This document shows positions 29,870 to 39,773 of a stretch of 64,000 bases of DNA, piece by piece. A model generated the notes under the pieces. It saw only the letters and a list, made by a program, of their open reading frames with translations, was not told where the DNA came from and did no database searches. The position numbers and the translations under genes were made by a program. How positions within the stretch are numbered: the first letter of the stretch is position 1; every line of letters begins with the position of its first letter. The stretch spans positions 1 to 64,000 of the forward strand of contig CAJQSE010000019.1 of the NCBI GenBank assembly GCA_905612485.1, written 5' to 3'. Source of the DNA: an uncultured Candidatus Nitrosopumilus sp. (GTDB lineage Archaea > Thermoproteota > Nitrososphaeria > Nitrososphaerales > Nitrosopumilaceae).

Positions 29870-30720
29870 TGAAAAAACTTACAGTTATCGGTGCAGGGGG
29901 TCAAATGGGTCAATGGTTCACAAAATATTTTTCAGGTTCAGAGTATGAAGTAACAGGATATGACTCAGAAAGTACGAATTTTGGAAAAAACATTATAGTA
30001 TCAGAATCATTAGTTGGTGCAATTCTAAAAGCAGATTATGTTGTTTTATGTACACCAACAAGAAGAACTCCAGAAATAATTAGACTAATTGCAAAAGAAA
30101 TGAAAAGAGGGACTTATCTTATTGAAATTTCATCAGAAAAATCTAAAGTTGTAGCATCATTAGCCAAGATGCCAGATAAGATTAATCCAATTTGTATTCA
30201 TCCAATGTTTGGTCCAGGAATAAAAACAATCAAAGGTCAAAACATTATATCAGTTCCAATTAAAGATGCTAAGAAAGAATTAACAGTTACAAAAGAATTA
30301 TTTGATGGAGCAAATTTTGTTACAATTGATGCAATTGAACATGACAAAAAAATTGCCGTCATCTTAGGATTAACTCATTTAATGAATTTAGTTTTTGCAA
30401 ATATTATTTCAAAAGATGAAAAAATGCTATTAACAGAAAAAATGTCGGGTACAACATTTAGAGTTCAAAAAACATTAGCAGAAAGTATAATGACAGAAAC
30501 TCCAGAATTAATTGAAACAATTATTGCAAATCCAGAAATTAGAAGAGTTGCTGAAGAATTATGGAAAGACATAGGACGATTACTAACATCAGTCCAAGAA
30601 TCAAAGACAGAAGAAGTAATTGAGTATATTAAAAATTGTCAAGAGAGATTATCAAAACATACAGATCTTGATGAGTCATACAAAAAACTCTCAAAAATGG
30701 TAAAAGCTGTTGAAAAATAA
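29869..30720 (+). CDS. tyrA: Prephenate/arogenate dehydrogenase
   Basis: GAGGQMGQWFTKYF Rossmann motif, HPMFGPG; next to CM-aminotransferase. Confidence 0.9.
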   Translation: MKKLTVIGAGGQMGQWFTKYFSGSEYEVTGYDSESTNFGKNIIVSESLVGAILKADYVVLCTPTRRTPEIIRLIAKEMKRGTYLIEISSEKSKVVASLAKMPDKINPICIHPMFGPGIKTIKGQNIISVPIKDAKKELTVTKELFDGANFVTIDAIEHDKKIAVILGLTHLMNLVFANIISKDEKMLLTEKMSGTTFRVQKTLAESIMTETPELIETIIANPEIRRVAEELWKDIGRLLTSVQESKTEEVIEYIKNCQERLSKHTDLDESYKKLSKMVKAVEK

Positions 30721-30725
30721 ATAGA

Positions 30726-31130
30726 ATGGGTTCAACAAGAATAGTTACATCTTTTATTAAAAATAACAATAAGATATTAATTCTAAAAAGAAGCGACAAA
30801 GTAAGATCAATGAGAGGTTTATGGTCAGGGGTTAGCGGGATTATTGAAAATGACGAGGAGTCACTAAATAGAGCAAAAATTGAAATTTTTGAAGAAGTAG
30901 GAATCAGAAAAGACAAAATTAGTCTTACTAAGAGTGTGGAAAAAATTAAAATTTCTTCACCACAGTATGAAAATCACGAGTGGGAAGTATTTTCATTTTT
31001 ATTTGAAACAAAAGAAACAGAAATTAAACTCAATTGGGAAAATTCAGAATTCAGATGGATTAACGTGAATGAATTAGAAAATTATGAAACAGTTCCCAAT
31101 CTTGATAAAATACTATTCAATTTGTTGTAA
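30726..31130 (+). CDS. NUDIX hydrolase
   Basis: Nudix-box-like GIIENDEESLNRAKIEIFEEVGI. Confidence 0.85.
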   Translation: MGSTRIVTSFIKNNNKILILKRSDKVRSMRGLWSGVSGIIENDEESLNRAKIEIFEEVGIRKDKISLTKSVEKIKISSPQYENHEWEVFSFLFETKETEIKLNWENSEFRWINVNELENYETVPNLDKILFNLL

Positions 31131-32441
31131 ATTTTCATTTTCTTTATCATACTTTTTTTGTTGAGGTAACATCATGTAAACACATGCACCCCCACACATA
31201 GTACAAGGAACATTATTTCCAGGGTGTTGTCCAGTTCTACTATGAATTTTTGCAGCTTCTTCAGGATCAATTGACAAAGCAATTTGTTTCTCCCAATTCA
31301 ATGTACGTCTAGCTTCAGTCATTGCCATATCCCATTTAATGGCCTTATCACGCATTTTTACAAGATCACCAGCATGAGCAGCAATTCTATAAGCAATCAA
31401 GCCAGCTTTAACTTCTTCAGCATTTGGTAATGCTAAATGTTCAGAAGGAGTTAGATAACACAAAAGATCTACACCTTCACTTGCAGAAATGGCAGCACCA
31501 ATAGCACTTGCAATATGATCATGTCCAGATGCAATATCAGTAACTAAAGGACCAAGAACATAGTAAGGCACGTCACCAATAAGAGATTTAGCTAATCGGA
31601 CATTTGCAGCAACTTCATTTAATGGAACATGACCTGGACCTTCAACCATAACTTGAATATCATTTTCATGAGCTCTCTTTGTTAATTGAGAAATATTGAT
31701 CATTTCTTGAACTTGTAATTCATCATGGGAGTCTAAAATTGAACCAGGTCTTAATGCATCTCCAAGACTAAATGTGACATCATATTTTTTGGCAATTTCC
31801 ATCATGTAATCATAATGAGTGATGTAGGGATTTTCTTTGTCATGTTTTAACATCCAAGCAGCAGTAATTGTACCACCTTTACTCACAACTCCCCCATATC
31901 GTTGAACTTTAAGAATTCTTTTTGCAATATCTTTTGTGATTCCACAGTGAATAGTGGTATAGTCAACCCCATCTTTTGCATTATTTTCAAATGCTTTGAT
32001 GTAATCATCTTCGGTTAAATTCAAAGGATTTTTGTGGACTTCAACACCATAGTTGTAAGCTTCGTAAATTGGAACAGTTCCAAAAGTAATAGGTGCAACT
32101 TCTAAAAGAGAACGTCTAATGGCTTTTACATCACCACCATCACTAAGGTCCATCATTGTATCAGCATGATATTTCAAAGCAACTTTAGCTTTCTCAATTT
32201 CTTCACCTAAATTTACATTCAAAGTAGAAGTTCCAATATTGACATTAACTTTAGTTTTCATGCCCTTACCAATTCCTACATTATGTATTTTTTGAGGTCG
32301 AATATTATTACTGGGAATTATAATTGAACCTCGAGCAATTTTTGGGATTAGCCAATCAAGTGAAACATCTTCATCTTTTGCAACTTGTTTCATTTCATCA
32401 GTAGCAACACCACGACGTGCAGAAGTCATCTGAGTAGCCAT
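31113..32441 (-). CDS. thiC: Phosphomethylpyrimidine synthase
   Basis: 442 aa; MVEGPGHVPLNEV, C-terminal CTMCGGACVYMM. Confidence 0.96.
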   Translation of the reverse strand: MATQMTSARRGVATDEMKQVAKDEDVSLDWLIPKIARGSIIIPSNNIRPQKIHNVGIGKGMKTKVNVNIGTSTLNVNLGEEIEKAKVALKYHADTMMDLSDGGDVKAIRRSLLEVAPITFGTVPIYEAYNYGVEVHKNPLNLTEDDYIKAFENNAKDGVDYTTIHCGITKDIAKRILKVQRYGGVVSKGGTITAAWMLKHDKENPYITHYDYMMEIAKKYDVTFSLGDALRPGSILDSHDELQVQEMINISQLTKRAHENDIQVMVEGPGHVPLNEVAANVRLAKSLIGDVPYYVLGPLVTDIASGHDHIASAIGAAISASEGVDLLCYLTPSEHLALPNAEEVKAGLIAYRIAAHAGDLVKMRDKAIKWDMAMTEARRTLNWEKQIALSIDPEEAAKIHSRTGQHPGNNVPCTMCGGACVYMMLPQQKKYDKENENLQQIE

Positions 32442-32566
32442 AAATCAATGTAGTTCTTACCTGATTTAAACATGAGTGGAATTAATTTAAAATTTGAAGT
32501 AGGTTAAAACTAGTACTATATTAATAAAATAAGAAAATCTTATATTTTTAAAAAACAACTATTACT

Positions 32567-32665
32567 ATGAAAACAATTAGGGAATGCATTCATTGTGGTA
32601 AGGAATTTTACAGTATGAAAGATGAATTTTGTTCCAATTATTGTGTAACACAATCTTCAACATAA
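32567..32665 (+). CDS. 32-aa putative Zn-binding microprotein (MKTIRECIHCGKEFYSMKDEFCSNYCVTQSST)
   Basis: Read manually; CxxC...CxxxC; absent from ORF track. Confidence 0.55.
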   Translation: MKTIRECIHCGKEFYSMKDEFCSNYCVTQSST

Positions 32666-32670
32666 TATTA

Positions 32671-32904
32671 TTAGATTAAATTTAAATTTTTTTCCAAAAG
32701 CGATTTTTCAGATTTTATTTTATGAATTCGTTGTAAAATAGGCTCAACAAGACGTTCAGAATCAGAAAAATTTTGTCTAATCTCAAAAACTCTTTGAATT
32801 AATTCAAGTTCTGCAGAAATTAAGGATTTGTAATTATTAAATTGTAAATGTTCAGATGTACGATCATCATTTGTAGATGATTCCATTATCGAGGAGGACT
32901 CCAA
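32671..32904 (-). CDS. Hypothetical protein
   Basis: 77 aa ORF. Confidence 0.5.
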   Translation of the reverse strand: MESSSIMESSTNDDRTSEHLQFNNYKSLISAELELIQRVFEIRQNFSDSERLVEPILQRIHKIKSEKSLLEKNLNLI

Positions 32905-33077
32905 CTTTCTTCCACATTATCATCAATATTTTCAGAAACAAAAATTTTTTTTCCACACTTAAAACACTGCCAAAGAAATTTTCCCTCTTTTTTTTCTTGA
33001 TATTGCATAGGAAGTAAACAATTTGTACATTGTAATTGTTCAGGAATTGAATCATCAACCATAGGAATTTTACTCAT
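32886..33077 (-). CDS. Small zinc-ribbon-like protein
   Basis: CTNCLLPMQYQEKKEGKFLWQCFKCGKK; two CxxC. Confidence 0.6.
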   Translation of the reverse strand: MSKIPMVDDSIPEQLQCTNCLLPMQYQEKKEGKFLWQCFKCGKKIFVSENIDDNVEESWSPPR

Positions 33078-33179
33078 ATAAGAAAAAAGCCATTCAGGTA
33101 TAAAATAGATAGTATAAGTTTAGATTAAAAATTCACCATTAATGGAAAAATAGATTAGTGTTAAAAATTAGTAAACTAT

Positions 33180-34478
33180 GTGAATTTATTATCAATTGGT
33201 GGTTCGGATCCATCATCAGGGGCAGGAATTCAGAGTGACATCAAAACATTTTCAGCACTGGATGCTTACAGTCTTACAATAATTACATCAGTTACAGGAC
33301 AAAATACTTCAAATTTTGGAATGATAGAACCAGTATCAAAAAATATTTTGAAAAATCAATTAGAATCAGTAATGTCAGATTTTAAAATAGATGGAATAAA
33401 AATTGGAATGGTATACAATTCAGAAATAATTAAAATAGTGCATAAATATCTAAAAAAATTAAAAATACCAATCATAGTAGATCCAGTAATCAAGTCAACC
33501 ACAGGAGGAATGCTCATAAAAAAATCAGCCATTAGTGATTTTAAAAAATTCATAATACCTCTTGCTACAATTATTACTCCAAACAAATTTGAGGCTGAAA
33601 TTTTAACAAAAACTAAAATTAATTCAAAAAATACACCTGAAAAAATTGCTAAAATAATACAAAAAATGGGAGCAAAGAATGTAGTAATTACAGGAGTGGA
33701 AAATAAAAATAAACAAGTATTAGATTTTGTGTTAGAAAAAAATAAAAAATATTATATTACAGATGAAAAAATTTCAAAAATAAATCGTGGAAGTGGGTCC
33801 ATTCATTCAGCAGCAGTATTGTATGCAATTGTAAAAAATAAAAATATTAAAGAATCATTAAAATTTGCTAAGAAAACTACATTAAATTCAATTAAAAATT
33901 CGAAAAAAATAGGAAAAGGAATTATAATTACAATTGCGGAGAGACATGATGAAACAAAAATAAAATTATCAAATGCAATTAATGAATTTATTAAAATAAA
34001 AAATATTTATGAAAATATTCCAGAATGTCAGACAAATTTTGTTTATTCAAAAGAAAAACCAAAATCAATTAAAGAAATACTTGGAATCTCTGGAAGAATA
34101 GTTAAATCTGGGAAAGAAGTCATCATTGCAGGAAATTTATCATATGGAGGTTCAAAACATGTTGCAACTGCATTGTTAACAGTAAACAAAAAATATTCAA
34201 AGATCAAATCTGCAATTAATTTAAAATATAAGGAAGAAACAATATTTAAAATAAAAAAAGTAAAATTAACCACATATGATTATGATAGAACCCAAGAGCC
34301 ACAAAATGTAAAAAATAAAGGTTCAACAATAGAGTGGGGCATTAAAAATGCAATTAAAAATTCAAGAAAACCACCAGACATAATTTATCATAAAGGAGAT
34401 TTTGGAAAAGAGCCAATGATCATAGTATTTGCTGAAACACCAGATATGCTAATAAAAAAAATTATGAAAATTATTTAA
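33180..34478 (+). CDS. thiDN: ThiD-ThiN fusion (HMP/HMP-P kinase + thiamine-phosphate synthase domain)
   Basis: SIGGSDPSSGAGIQSDIKTFSA...DPVIKSTTGG; C-terminal ThiN-like domain (YDRTQEPQ...GSTIEWGI...DIIYHKGDFGKEP). Confidence 0.92.
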   Translation: MNLLSIGGSDPSSGAGIQSDIKTFSALDAYSLTIITSVTGQNTSNFGMIEPVSKNILKNQLESVMSDFKIDGIKIGMVYNSEIIKIVHKYLKKLKIPIIVDPVIKSTTGGMLIKKSAISDFKKFIIPLATIITPNKFEAEILTKTKINSKNTPEKIAKIIQKMGAKNVVITGVENKNKQVLDFVLEKNKKYYITDEKISKINRGSGSIHSAAVLYAIVKNKNIKESLKFAKKTTLNSIKNSKKIGKGIIITIAERHDETKIKLSNAINEFIKIKNIYENIPECQTNFVYSKEKPKSIKEILGISGRIVKSGKEVIIAGNLSYGGSKHVATALLTVNKKYSKIKSAINLKYKEETIFKIKKVKLTTYDYDRTQEPQNVKNKGSTIEWGIKNAIKNSRKPPDIIYHKGDFGKEPMIIVFAETPDMLIKKIMKII

Positions 34479-34527
34479 AACAAAAAGACAAATTTATCCT
34501 TGAACATAAATACTCAAAATTGAAATA

Positions 34528-35235
34528 ATGTTTGTGAAAGCAGTAATTCTTGCTGGGGGGTTAGGAACAAGATTAAGACCATTAACCATTAACAAGCCTA
34601 AACCCATGCTACATGTAGGAGAAAAACCAATTTTAGAGCATCTAATAGATTGGACAAAAAAAGGAGGGGTCAAATCAATAGTTCTATGTGTAAGTTATCT
34701 TAGAAAATCAATTCAAGATTACTTTGAAGATGGAAATAAATTTGGAATTAAAATTGAATATGCAATTTCAAAAAAACCATTAGCTACCGCAGGACAGCTC
34801 AAAACAGCAGAAGAATTCATTGAGGATGATTTTGTTTGTTTGTATGGTGATTCAATTTTTAATTTTAGTCTAAGAAATATGATAAAAGAGCATTCAACAA
34901 AAAAGGCATTTGTCACAATGGGTCTAAATGAATATAAAACAAATTTACCATATGGGGTAATTGAGACTTCTAAAAATGGTAGAGTAATAAATTGGAATGA
35001 AAAACCAGAAATAAAAGCAAATGTAAACATGGGTTGTTATGTTATGAATCCAAGAGTTTTCAATTTAATTCCAAAAAATAAACCATATGGAATGGATGAT
35101 GTAATTAAAAAAGCAATGAAGAAAAAAGAGACAGTAAATAGTTTCATAACAAAAAATGGATTCACTGATATCGGAAACAAAGAATCATACAAACAAGCAT
35201 GTGAAGAATATAAGAAGAAGCAGGAGGGAATTTAG
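34528..35235 (+). CDS. Sugar-phosphate nucleotidyltransferase
   Basis: AVILAGGLGTRLRPLTINKPKPMLHVGEKPILEHLI. Confidence 0.92.
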   Translation: MFVKAVILAGGLGTRLRPLTINKPKPMLHVGEKPILEHLIDWTKKGGVKSIVLCVSYLRKSIQDYFEDGNKFGIKIEYAISKKPLATAGQLKTAEEFIEDDFVCLYGDSIFNFSLRNMIKEHSTKKAFVTMGLNEYKTNLPYGVIETSKNGRVINWNEKPEIKANVNMGCYVMNPRVFNLIPKNKPYGMDDVIKKAMKKKETVNSFITKNGFTDIGNKESYKQACEEYKKKQEGI

Positions 35236-35237
35236 AA

Positions 35238-35675
35238 ATGGATGAACCAATCATAAGAGAATTAGAAGAAAATGATTTCAAAAAAGGATTTCTAAATGCA
35301 TTGGACACATTAAAAGAAACTAGCAATATTACTGAAGATAAGGCATTAGAGATTTTTAAAAATATTAAATTAAATCCAAAACATATCATAGTTGTTGCAG
35401 AAATAAATGGTAAGATTGTAGGTTCTACAACCCTACTAATTGAGCCTAAATTCATTCATCAAGGAGGAATTGTAGGGCATATTGAAGATGTAGTGGTAAG
35501 CAAAGAGTTTCAAAGTAAAAAAATAGGCAAGAAAATTATCAAATATGTTTTAAAACTTGCAAAAAATCATGGGTGTTATAAAACAATTTTAGATTGCTCA
35601 GATGATGTCAAAGCATTTTATGAAGAAATAGGATTCAAATATCATTCAAATGAATTAAGATTTAATCACATCTAG
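35238..35675 (+). CDS. GNAT acetyltransferase resembling glucosamine-6-phosphate N-acetyltransferase (GNA1)
   Basis: GIVGHIEDVVVSKEFQSKKIGKKIIKYVLKLAKNHGCYKTILDCSDDVKAFYEEIGFKYHSNELRF. Confidence 0.75.
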   Translation: MDEPIIRELEENDFKKGFLNALDTLKETSNITEDKALEIFKNIKLNPKHIIVVAEINGKIVGSTTLLIEPKFIHQGGIVGHIEDVVVSKEFQSKKIGKKIIKYVLKLAKNHGCYKTILDCSDDVKAFYEEIGFKYHSNELRFNHI

Positions 35676-36112
35676 AAAAATTGTTTTTTTGGACGTTTTT
35701 TTCGTTTTAGAATTAAAGATGCACCAACACCCATCACAGGTGCAGATAATATTATGAATAATAATGGAAGATAGTTTACAGCGTCTGTAACATAAATATC
35801 TCTAATTGAATCTATCATTGAATATGAAACAATATTACCTGCCAGTAAAATTATTCCTCCAATAATTATCAAAGAACCAATTTGTTTGGAACCATAATTT
35901 CGAGACATGATAAAAACAACTGCAGCTAAAATTCCAGCAGGTGCAACACCAATAGAAACAAATTGAATTAATTTTGGATCGGGTGAAAAACCTTGTGCAA
36001 CTACAGCATCTTCAGGAACAGTATTCATAAAATTATAAACTGAAATCATCTCGCCAGCAAACATTGCAAAAAGACCTACACTAGTAATTGCAAGCCATTT
36101 TTCAATTGCCAT
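35672..36112 (-). CDS. Multi-TM membrane protein, unknown function
   Basis: 146 aa, hydrophobic segments. Confidence 0.65.
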   Translation of the reverse strand: MAIEKWLAITSVGLFAMFAGEMISVYNFMNTVPEDAVVAQGFSPDPKLIQFVSIGVAPAGILAAVVFIMSRNYGSKQIGSLIIIGGIILLAGNIVSYSMIDSIRDIYVTDAVNYLPLLFIILSAPVMGVGASLILKRKKRPKKQFF

Positions 36113-36153
36113 ATTGTTAGCTAATTCTAGTTGATAAATAAACCATTCAGAAA

Positions 36154-37170
36154 TTAAATAATGCCAACAAGATTGGCTAATTCTTTTCTACATGCAGTTC
36201 CAAGTTTTTCAGCTGCCTCTTCAGGAGAAACATCATTTAGGAAAATACCATACCCACGTTCTAATCCAGACCAAGATTTAGTAATTGGATAAATTTCAAG
36301 ATGCCAATGAATTTGTCGAGTATTTTTCTTTTCAGGAGAAAGATGGAAAACCAAATTGTATGAAACATTTTTAACAGTTTTGGTAAGTCCACCTAAAGTT
36401 GCTCTTAAAATCAAGGATAAATCATTAATTTCTTTTTGAGTGATTTTTGAAAAACTTGTGGTGTGTTTTTTTGGAGAAATCCAAAACTCATAAGGATAAG
36501 ATGGAGCCCAGGGTGAAAAAGCAATAAACCCATCAGTTTGAAGGATTTGCCTAGGTCCACTTAATTCTTCATTTATGGTTTGACACATATGACAAACACC
36601 TTTTTCATTCAAAATTTTATGGGATTCTTCAGCCTCAGCATCTATAATTGGAGGTATGGTAGAAAGAGTAAGAATATTTAGATGAGGATGAGGGTTGGTA
36701 TTTCCAGCAAGATCTCCATTATCACCGTAAATGGAAACATATGTTACACCTTTTTGAGTATACAGCCACCTCAATCTATCTTGTACAACAACTAAAACAT
36801 TAGACCATTGTTCAGGAGGGATTGTTGCAAATGTATCTTTTGAATTTGGAGACGCAACAATTACGTAGTGGTATCCATATGCTGGTTCACTGTAAAATGG
36901 TTTGTCACTATAGGAGTTTTCAGTTTCAGTAGAAACAATAGGATTCTTACTTTCAAAAACACGAATAGACCAGTCTTCAACATAATTATCCTCACTATCT
37001 TGAAGACGTTGTAACATTCCATCTTTTTCAACAAGGGATAAAACTGAAAGTTTAGTCATAGATTCATTGCCAGGAGCAAAAGGATTTTTTTTAGAGTCAA
37101 GTTTCGTGCTATCAGTTTTAGAAACAATCATGAAACGTTCAGAAACATAATCTTTTCGCATATCACCCAT
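36154..37170 (-). CDS. galT: Galactose-1-phosphate uridylyltransferase family (HIT superfamily)
   Basis: NPHPHLNILT, CHMC, FSPWAPSYPYEFWISPKKH, QIHWHLEIYP. Confidence 0.88.
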   Translation of the reverse strand: MGDMRKDYVSERFMIVSKTDSTKLDSKKNPFAPGNESMTKLSVLSLVEKDGMLQRLQDSEDNYVEDWSIRVFESKNPIVSTETENSYSDKPFYSEPAYGYHYVIVASPNSKDTFATIPPEQWSNVLVVVQDRLRWLYTQKGVTYVSIYGDNGDLAGNTNPHPHLNILTLSTIPPIIDAEAEESHKILNEKGVCHMCQTINEELSGPRQILQTDGFIAFSPWAPSYPYEFWISPKKHTTSFSKITQKEINDLSLILRATLGGLTKTVKNVSYNLVFHLSPEKKNTRQIHWHLEIYPITKSWSGLERGYGIFLNDVSPEEAAEKLGTACRKELANLVGII

Positions 37171-37296
37171 AATGGTAATTGAAAGTAATTGTATGTTAAA
37201 ACGTTTTCTTAAATTAAATAAAAAATTAATTAATTAAAAAATATGAAAATTGTTTTTGATTTGAAACAAGTCTTTAGAATTAAAATTTAAAAAAAA

Positions 37297-38658
37297 ATGA
37301 TCGCAAATATATTGCAAGATTTAAAACAGAGATCAGAAGTTTTGATAAACAGAGATCAAATGGAGAATTCGGACATTCACATTATTTACGTTCTTTTAGA
37401 TGGGGTAGGGGACCTGCCACACCCAGATTTAGATGGAAGAACACCATTAGAAGCTGCAAATACACCAACATTAGACAAAATTGCCAGCAATGGTTCAATC
37501 GGGGAAGTCATTTCAGTTGGAAAAGGAATAGCCCCAGAATCAGACATTGCAGTTTTCAATATGCTAGGTTACAAATTTGAACATGTAGATTATGCGGGTA
37601 GAGGGGTTATAGAAGCAATAGGAATTGGAATTGATTTCAAAAATGGGGATTTAGCATTAAGAGGAAATTATTCAACATTAGATGATGATGAAGTGATTAC
37701 AGATAGAAGAGCAGGTAGATATATTGAAAAAGAAGATGCAGATGGAATTGCAAAAGAATTAGAAGAAAAAATAAAATTTTCAGTTCCAGATACCAAAATA
37801 GTAGTTGCACCAACAATAGGACATAGAGTAACAGTAAGAATTAGATCACCATCTCAAAAACTATCATCAAAAATTACAAATACAGATCCAGCTTATAGTA
37901 ACATTGGAGGTATGGGGGTAGCAAAAGCAGTTGGTGATTTTCTAAAAATTGAAAAATGTTTACCTTTAGAAGATAAAGAGGATTCTAAATTTACAGCAAA
38001 TTTAGTAAATGAATTTTCAAAACAATCAATAAAAATTATGAAAGAAAGCAAGATAAATAAAAAACGTCAAGAACAAAATAAAAAACAATTAAGTTGTATT
38101 TTACTTAGAGATGCAGGTAACAAATATCCAGATGTACCGCCAATTAATGAAAAACATGAAATGAAATTTGCATGTATAGTAGATATGCCAGTTGAACTTG
38201 GAATTTCAGAAGTTCTTAAAATGAAAGCATTTGAAGCAGGAGGACTAACAGACTATGAAGAAAAGGCAAAAGTTGCAGCAAAAGCAATGGAAACACAAAA
38301 TGCAATATATGTTCACCTTAAAGGACCAGATGAATTTGGTCATGATGGAGATGCCATAGGTAAAATGAAAAACATAGAAGAGATTGATCAAAGATTTTTT
38401 AAAACACTTGTGGAAAATATTGATTCAAATAAAGTTGCAATAATTATTTCAGCAGATCATTCTACTCCATGTATCAATAAAGGGCATAGTGATGATCCAG
38501 TACCAGTTGTAGTTTCAGCAGATTTTATTAAAAATGACGGTACAACAAGAATGACTGAAGAGCAAGCAAAGAAAGGAAGTATAGGATTACTGCAAGGTTC
38601 AGAAGTAGTTACAAAAGCTTTAGAATTAATTAGATCTCAAATAAAACCAAATCATTAA
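37297..38658 (+). CDS. apgM: 2,3-bisphosphoglycerate-independent phosphoglycerate mutase (archaeal)
   Basis: LLDGVGDLPHPDLDGRTPLEAANTPTLDKIA, HLKGPDEFGHDGD, SADHSTPC; true start may be downstream. Confidence 0.95.
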   Translation: MIANILQDLKQRSEVLINRDQMENSDIHIIYVLLDGVGDLPHPDLDGRTPLEAANTPTLDKIASNGSIGEVISVGKGIAPESDIAVFNMLGYKFEHVDYAGRGVIEAIGIGIDFKNGDLALRGNYSTLDDDEVITDRRAGRYIEKEDADGIAKELEEKIKFSVPDTKIVVAPTIGHRVTVRIRSPSQKLSSKITNTDPAYSNIGGMGVAKAVGDFLKIEKCLPLEDKEDSKFTANLVNEFSKQSIKIMKESKINKKRQEQNKKQLSCILLRDAGNKYPDVPPINEKHEMKFACIVDMPVELGISEVLKMKAFEAGGLTDYEEKAKVAAKAMETQNAIYVHLKGPDEFGHDGDAIGKMKNIEEIDQRFFKTLVENIDSNKVAIIISADHSTPCINKGHSDDPVPVVVSADFIKNDGTTRMTEEQAKKGSIGLLQGSEVVTKALELIRSQIKPNH

Positions 38659-39190
38659 TTTTTTGCATTTCAATTGATTTGTTTCGAATTCTTTCAACAT
38701 CAATTGAATGATACATAGATGGGGATCTCCCTAATTTTTCTAAAGCTCTAGTTAACATTGCAACACCAATGCTTAATTCATTTGCCTGAGCATGAGCATA
38801 TGCAACAGCTACAAGTATAATCCCTTGAACCAATTCCTTTTCACGACCAAAGCATTGTTTCCAAACACCTTCAAAGGCTTCATGACATTCCCAAAATCGT
38901 TCGCTATTAAAATAAAAAATACCATCTTTAATACCTTGATCCATTTCAATTTCTTCTTCAACTACATGTCGCACATTATCTAAATCCCCAATAGAAGATA
39001 ATTTGTCTACAAGTGTATCGACATCTTTTGTCTCAATAGCCACATCAAATTCAATAAAGGTTGTAGCAATTCTAGCAAGTCTGATATGGGCATTCATTCC
39101 AGAAATCAGATCTTTAGAATGATAAAGTATTTCACGAGAATGTGTTGGGATATGTTTTTCATTTTTTAAATGAATTAAATATCGCTCCAT
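38630..39190 (-). CDS. DUF309-like protein
   Basis: FYFNSERFWECHEAFEGVWKQCFGREKELVQGIILVAVAYAH. Confidence 0.85.
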   Translation of the reverse strand: MERYLIHLKNEKHIPTHSREILYHSKDLISGMNAHIRLARIATTFIEFDVAIETKDVDTLVDKLSSIGDLDNVRHVVEEEIEMDQGIKDGIFYFNSERFWECHEAFEGVWKQCFGREKELVQGIILVAVAYAHAQANELSIGVAMLTRALEKLGRSPSMYHSIDVERIRNKSIEMQKINDLVLFEI

Positions 39191-39272
39191 ACCATTGATT
39201 CACAGTATTTTCTTAAATTTCTTGTGTAAATTCAACTAGGTTTATATGAAATATCCAAAGGATTTTTGATAC

Positions 39273-39773
39273 ATGTCACTTATTCAGACACTTTCAGATG
39301 TCAATAATACCTTCTTATCAAGAAGAGAATTAATTTGTGATTTTGCAGGATTAGGCGGTAAACTCAAAACTCTGGAAGCAGTAGATATGATAACAAAGGA
39401 ATTCAAATTAGATGGAAAAATTGTGATTCCAATGAGACTAAAAACAAATGTTGGAATGTTAAAAGTAACAGGAACTTTCTATGTTTATGAGGATGAAGGA
39501 TTGGCAAAAAAACATATCAATCCAACTATTTTCACAAGGTTAGAAAAAACTAAAGCAAAAATTGCCGAAGTTGAAAAGGCAGCAGCTGAAGCAGTAGTTG
39601 AAGTACCAGCAGAAAAAGCAGCTGAAGTACCAGCAGAAAAAGCAGCTGAAGTACCAGCAGAAAAAGCAGCTGAAGTACCAGCAGAAAAAGCAGCTGAAGT
39701 ACCAGCAGAAAAAGCAGCTGAAGTACCAGCAGAAAAAGCAGCTGAAGTACCAGCAGGGGATAAAACAGAATAA
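39273..39773 (+). CDS. rps24e: 30S ribosomal protein S24e with repetitive C-terminal extension
   Basis: NNTFLSRRELICDF...LKTNVGMLKVTGTFYVYEDEGLAKKHINPTIFTR; directly upstream of rps27ae. Confidence 0.85.
   Translation: MSLIQTLSDVNNTFLSRRELICDFAGLGGKLKTLEAVDMITKEFKLDGKIVIPMRLKTNVGMLKVTGTFYVYEDEGLAKKHINPTIFTRLEKTKAKIAEVEKAAAEAVVEVPAEKAAEVPAEKAAEVPAEKAAEVPAEKAAEVPAEKAAEVPAEKAAEVPAGDKTE
39600..39757 (+). repeat. 24-bp tandem repeat (GAAGTACCAGCAGAAAAAGCAGCT), six full copies plus partial, coding for EVPAEKAA
   Basis: Direct reading; units identical. Confidence 0.97.

Noticed and set aside
32442-32566. Possible TPP riboswitch upstream of thiC
   Set aside because: No CUGAGA/thi-box core recognisable in the region.
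39600-39757. Possible CRISPR-like array
   Set aside because: Units are contiguous 24-bp identical coding repeats with no spacers.
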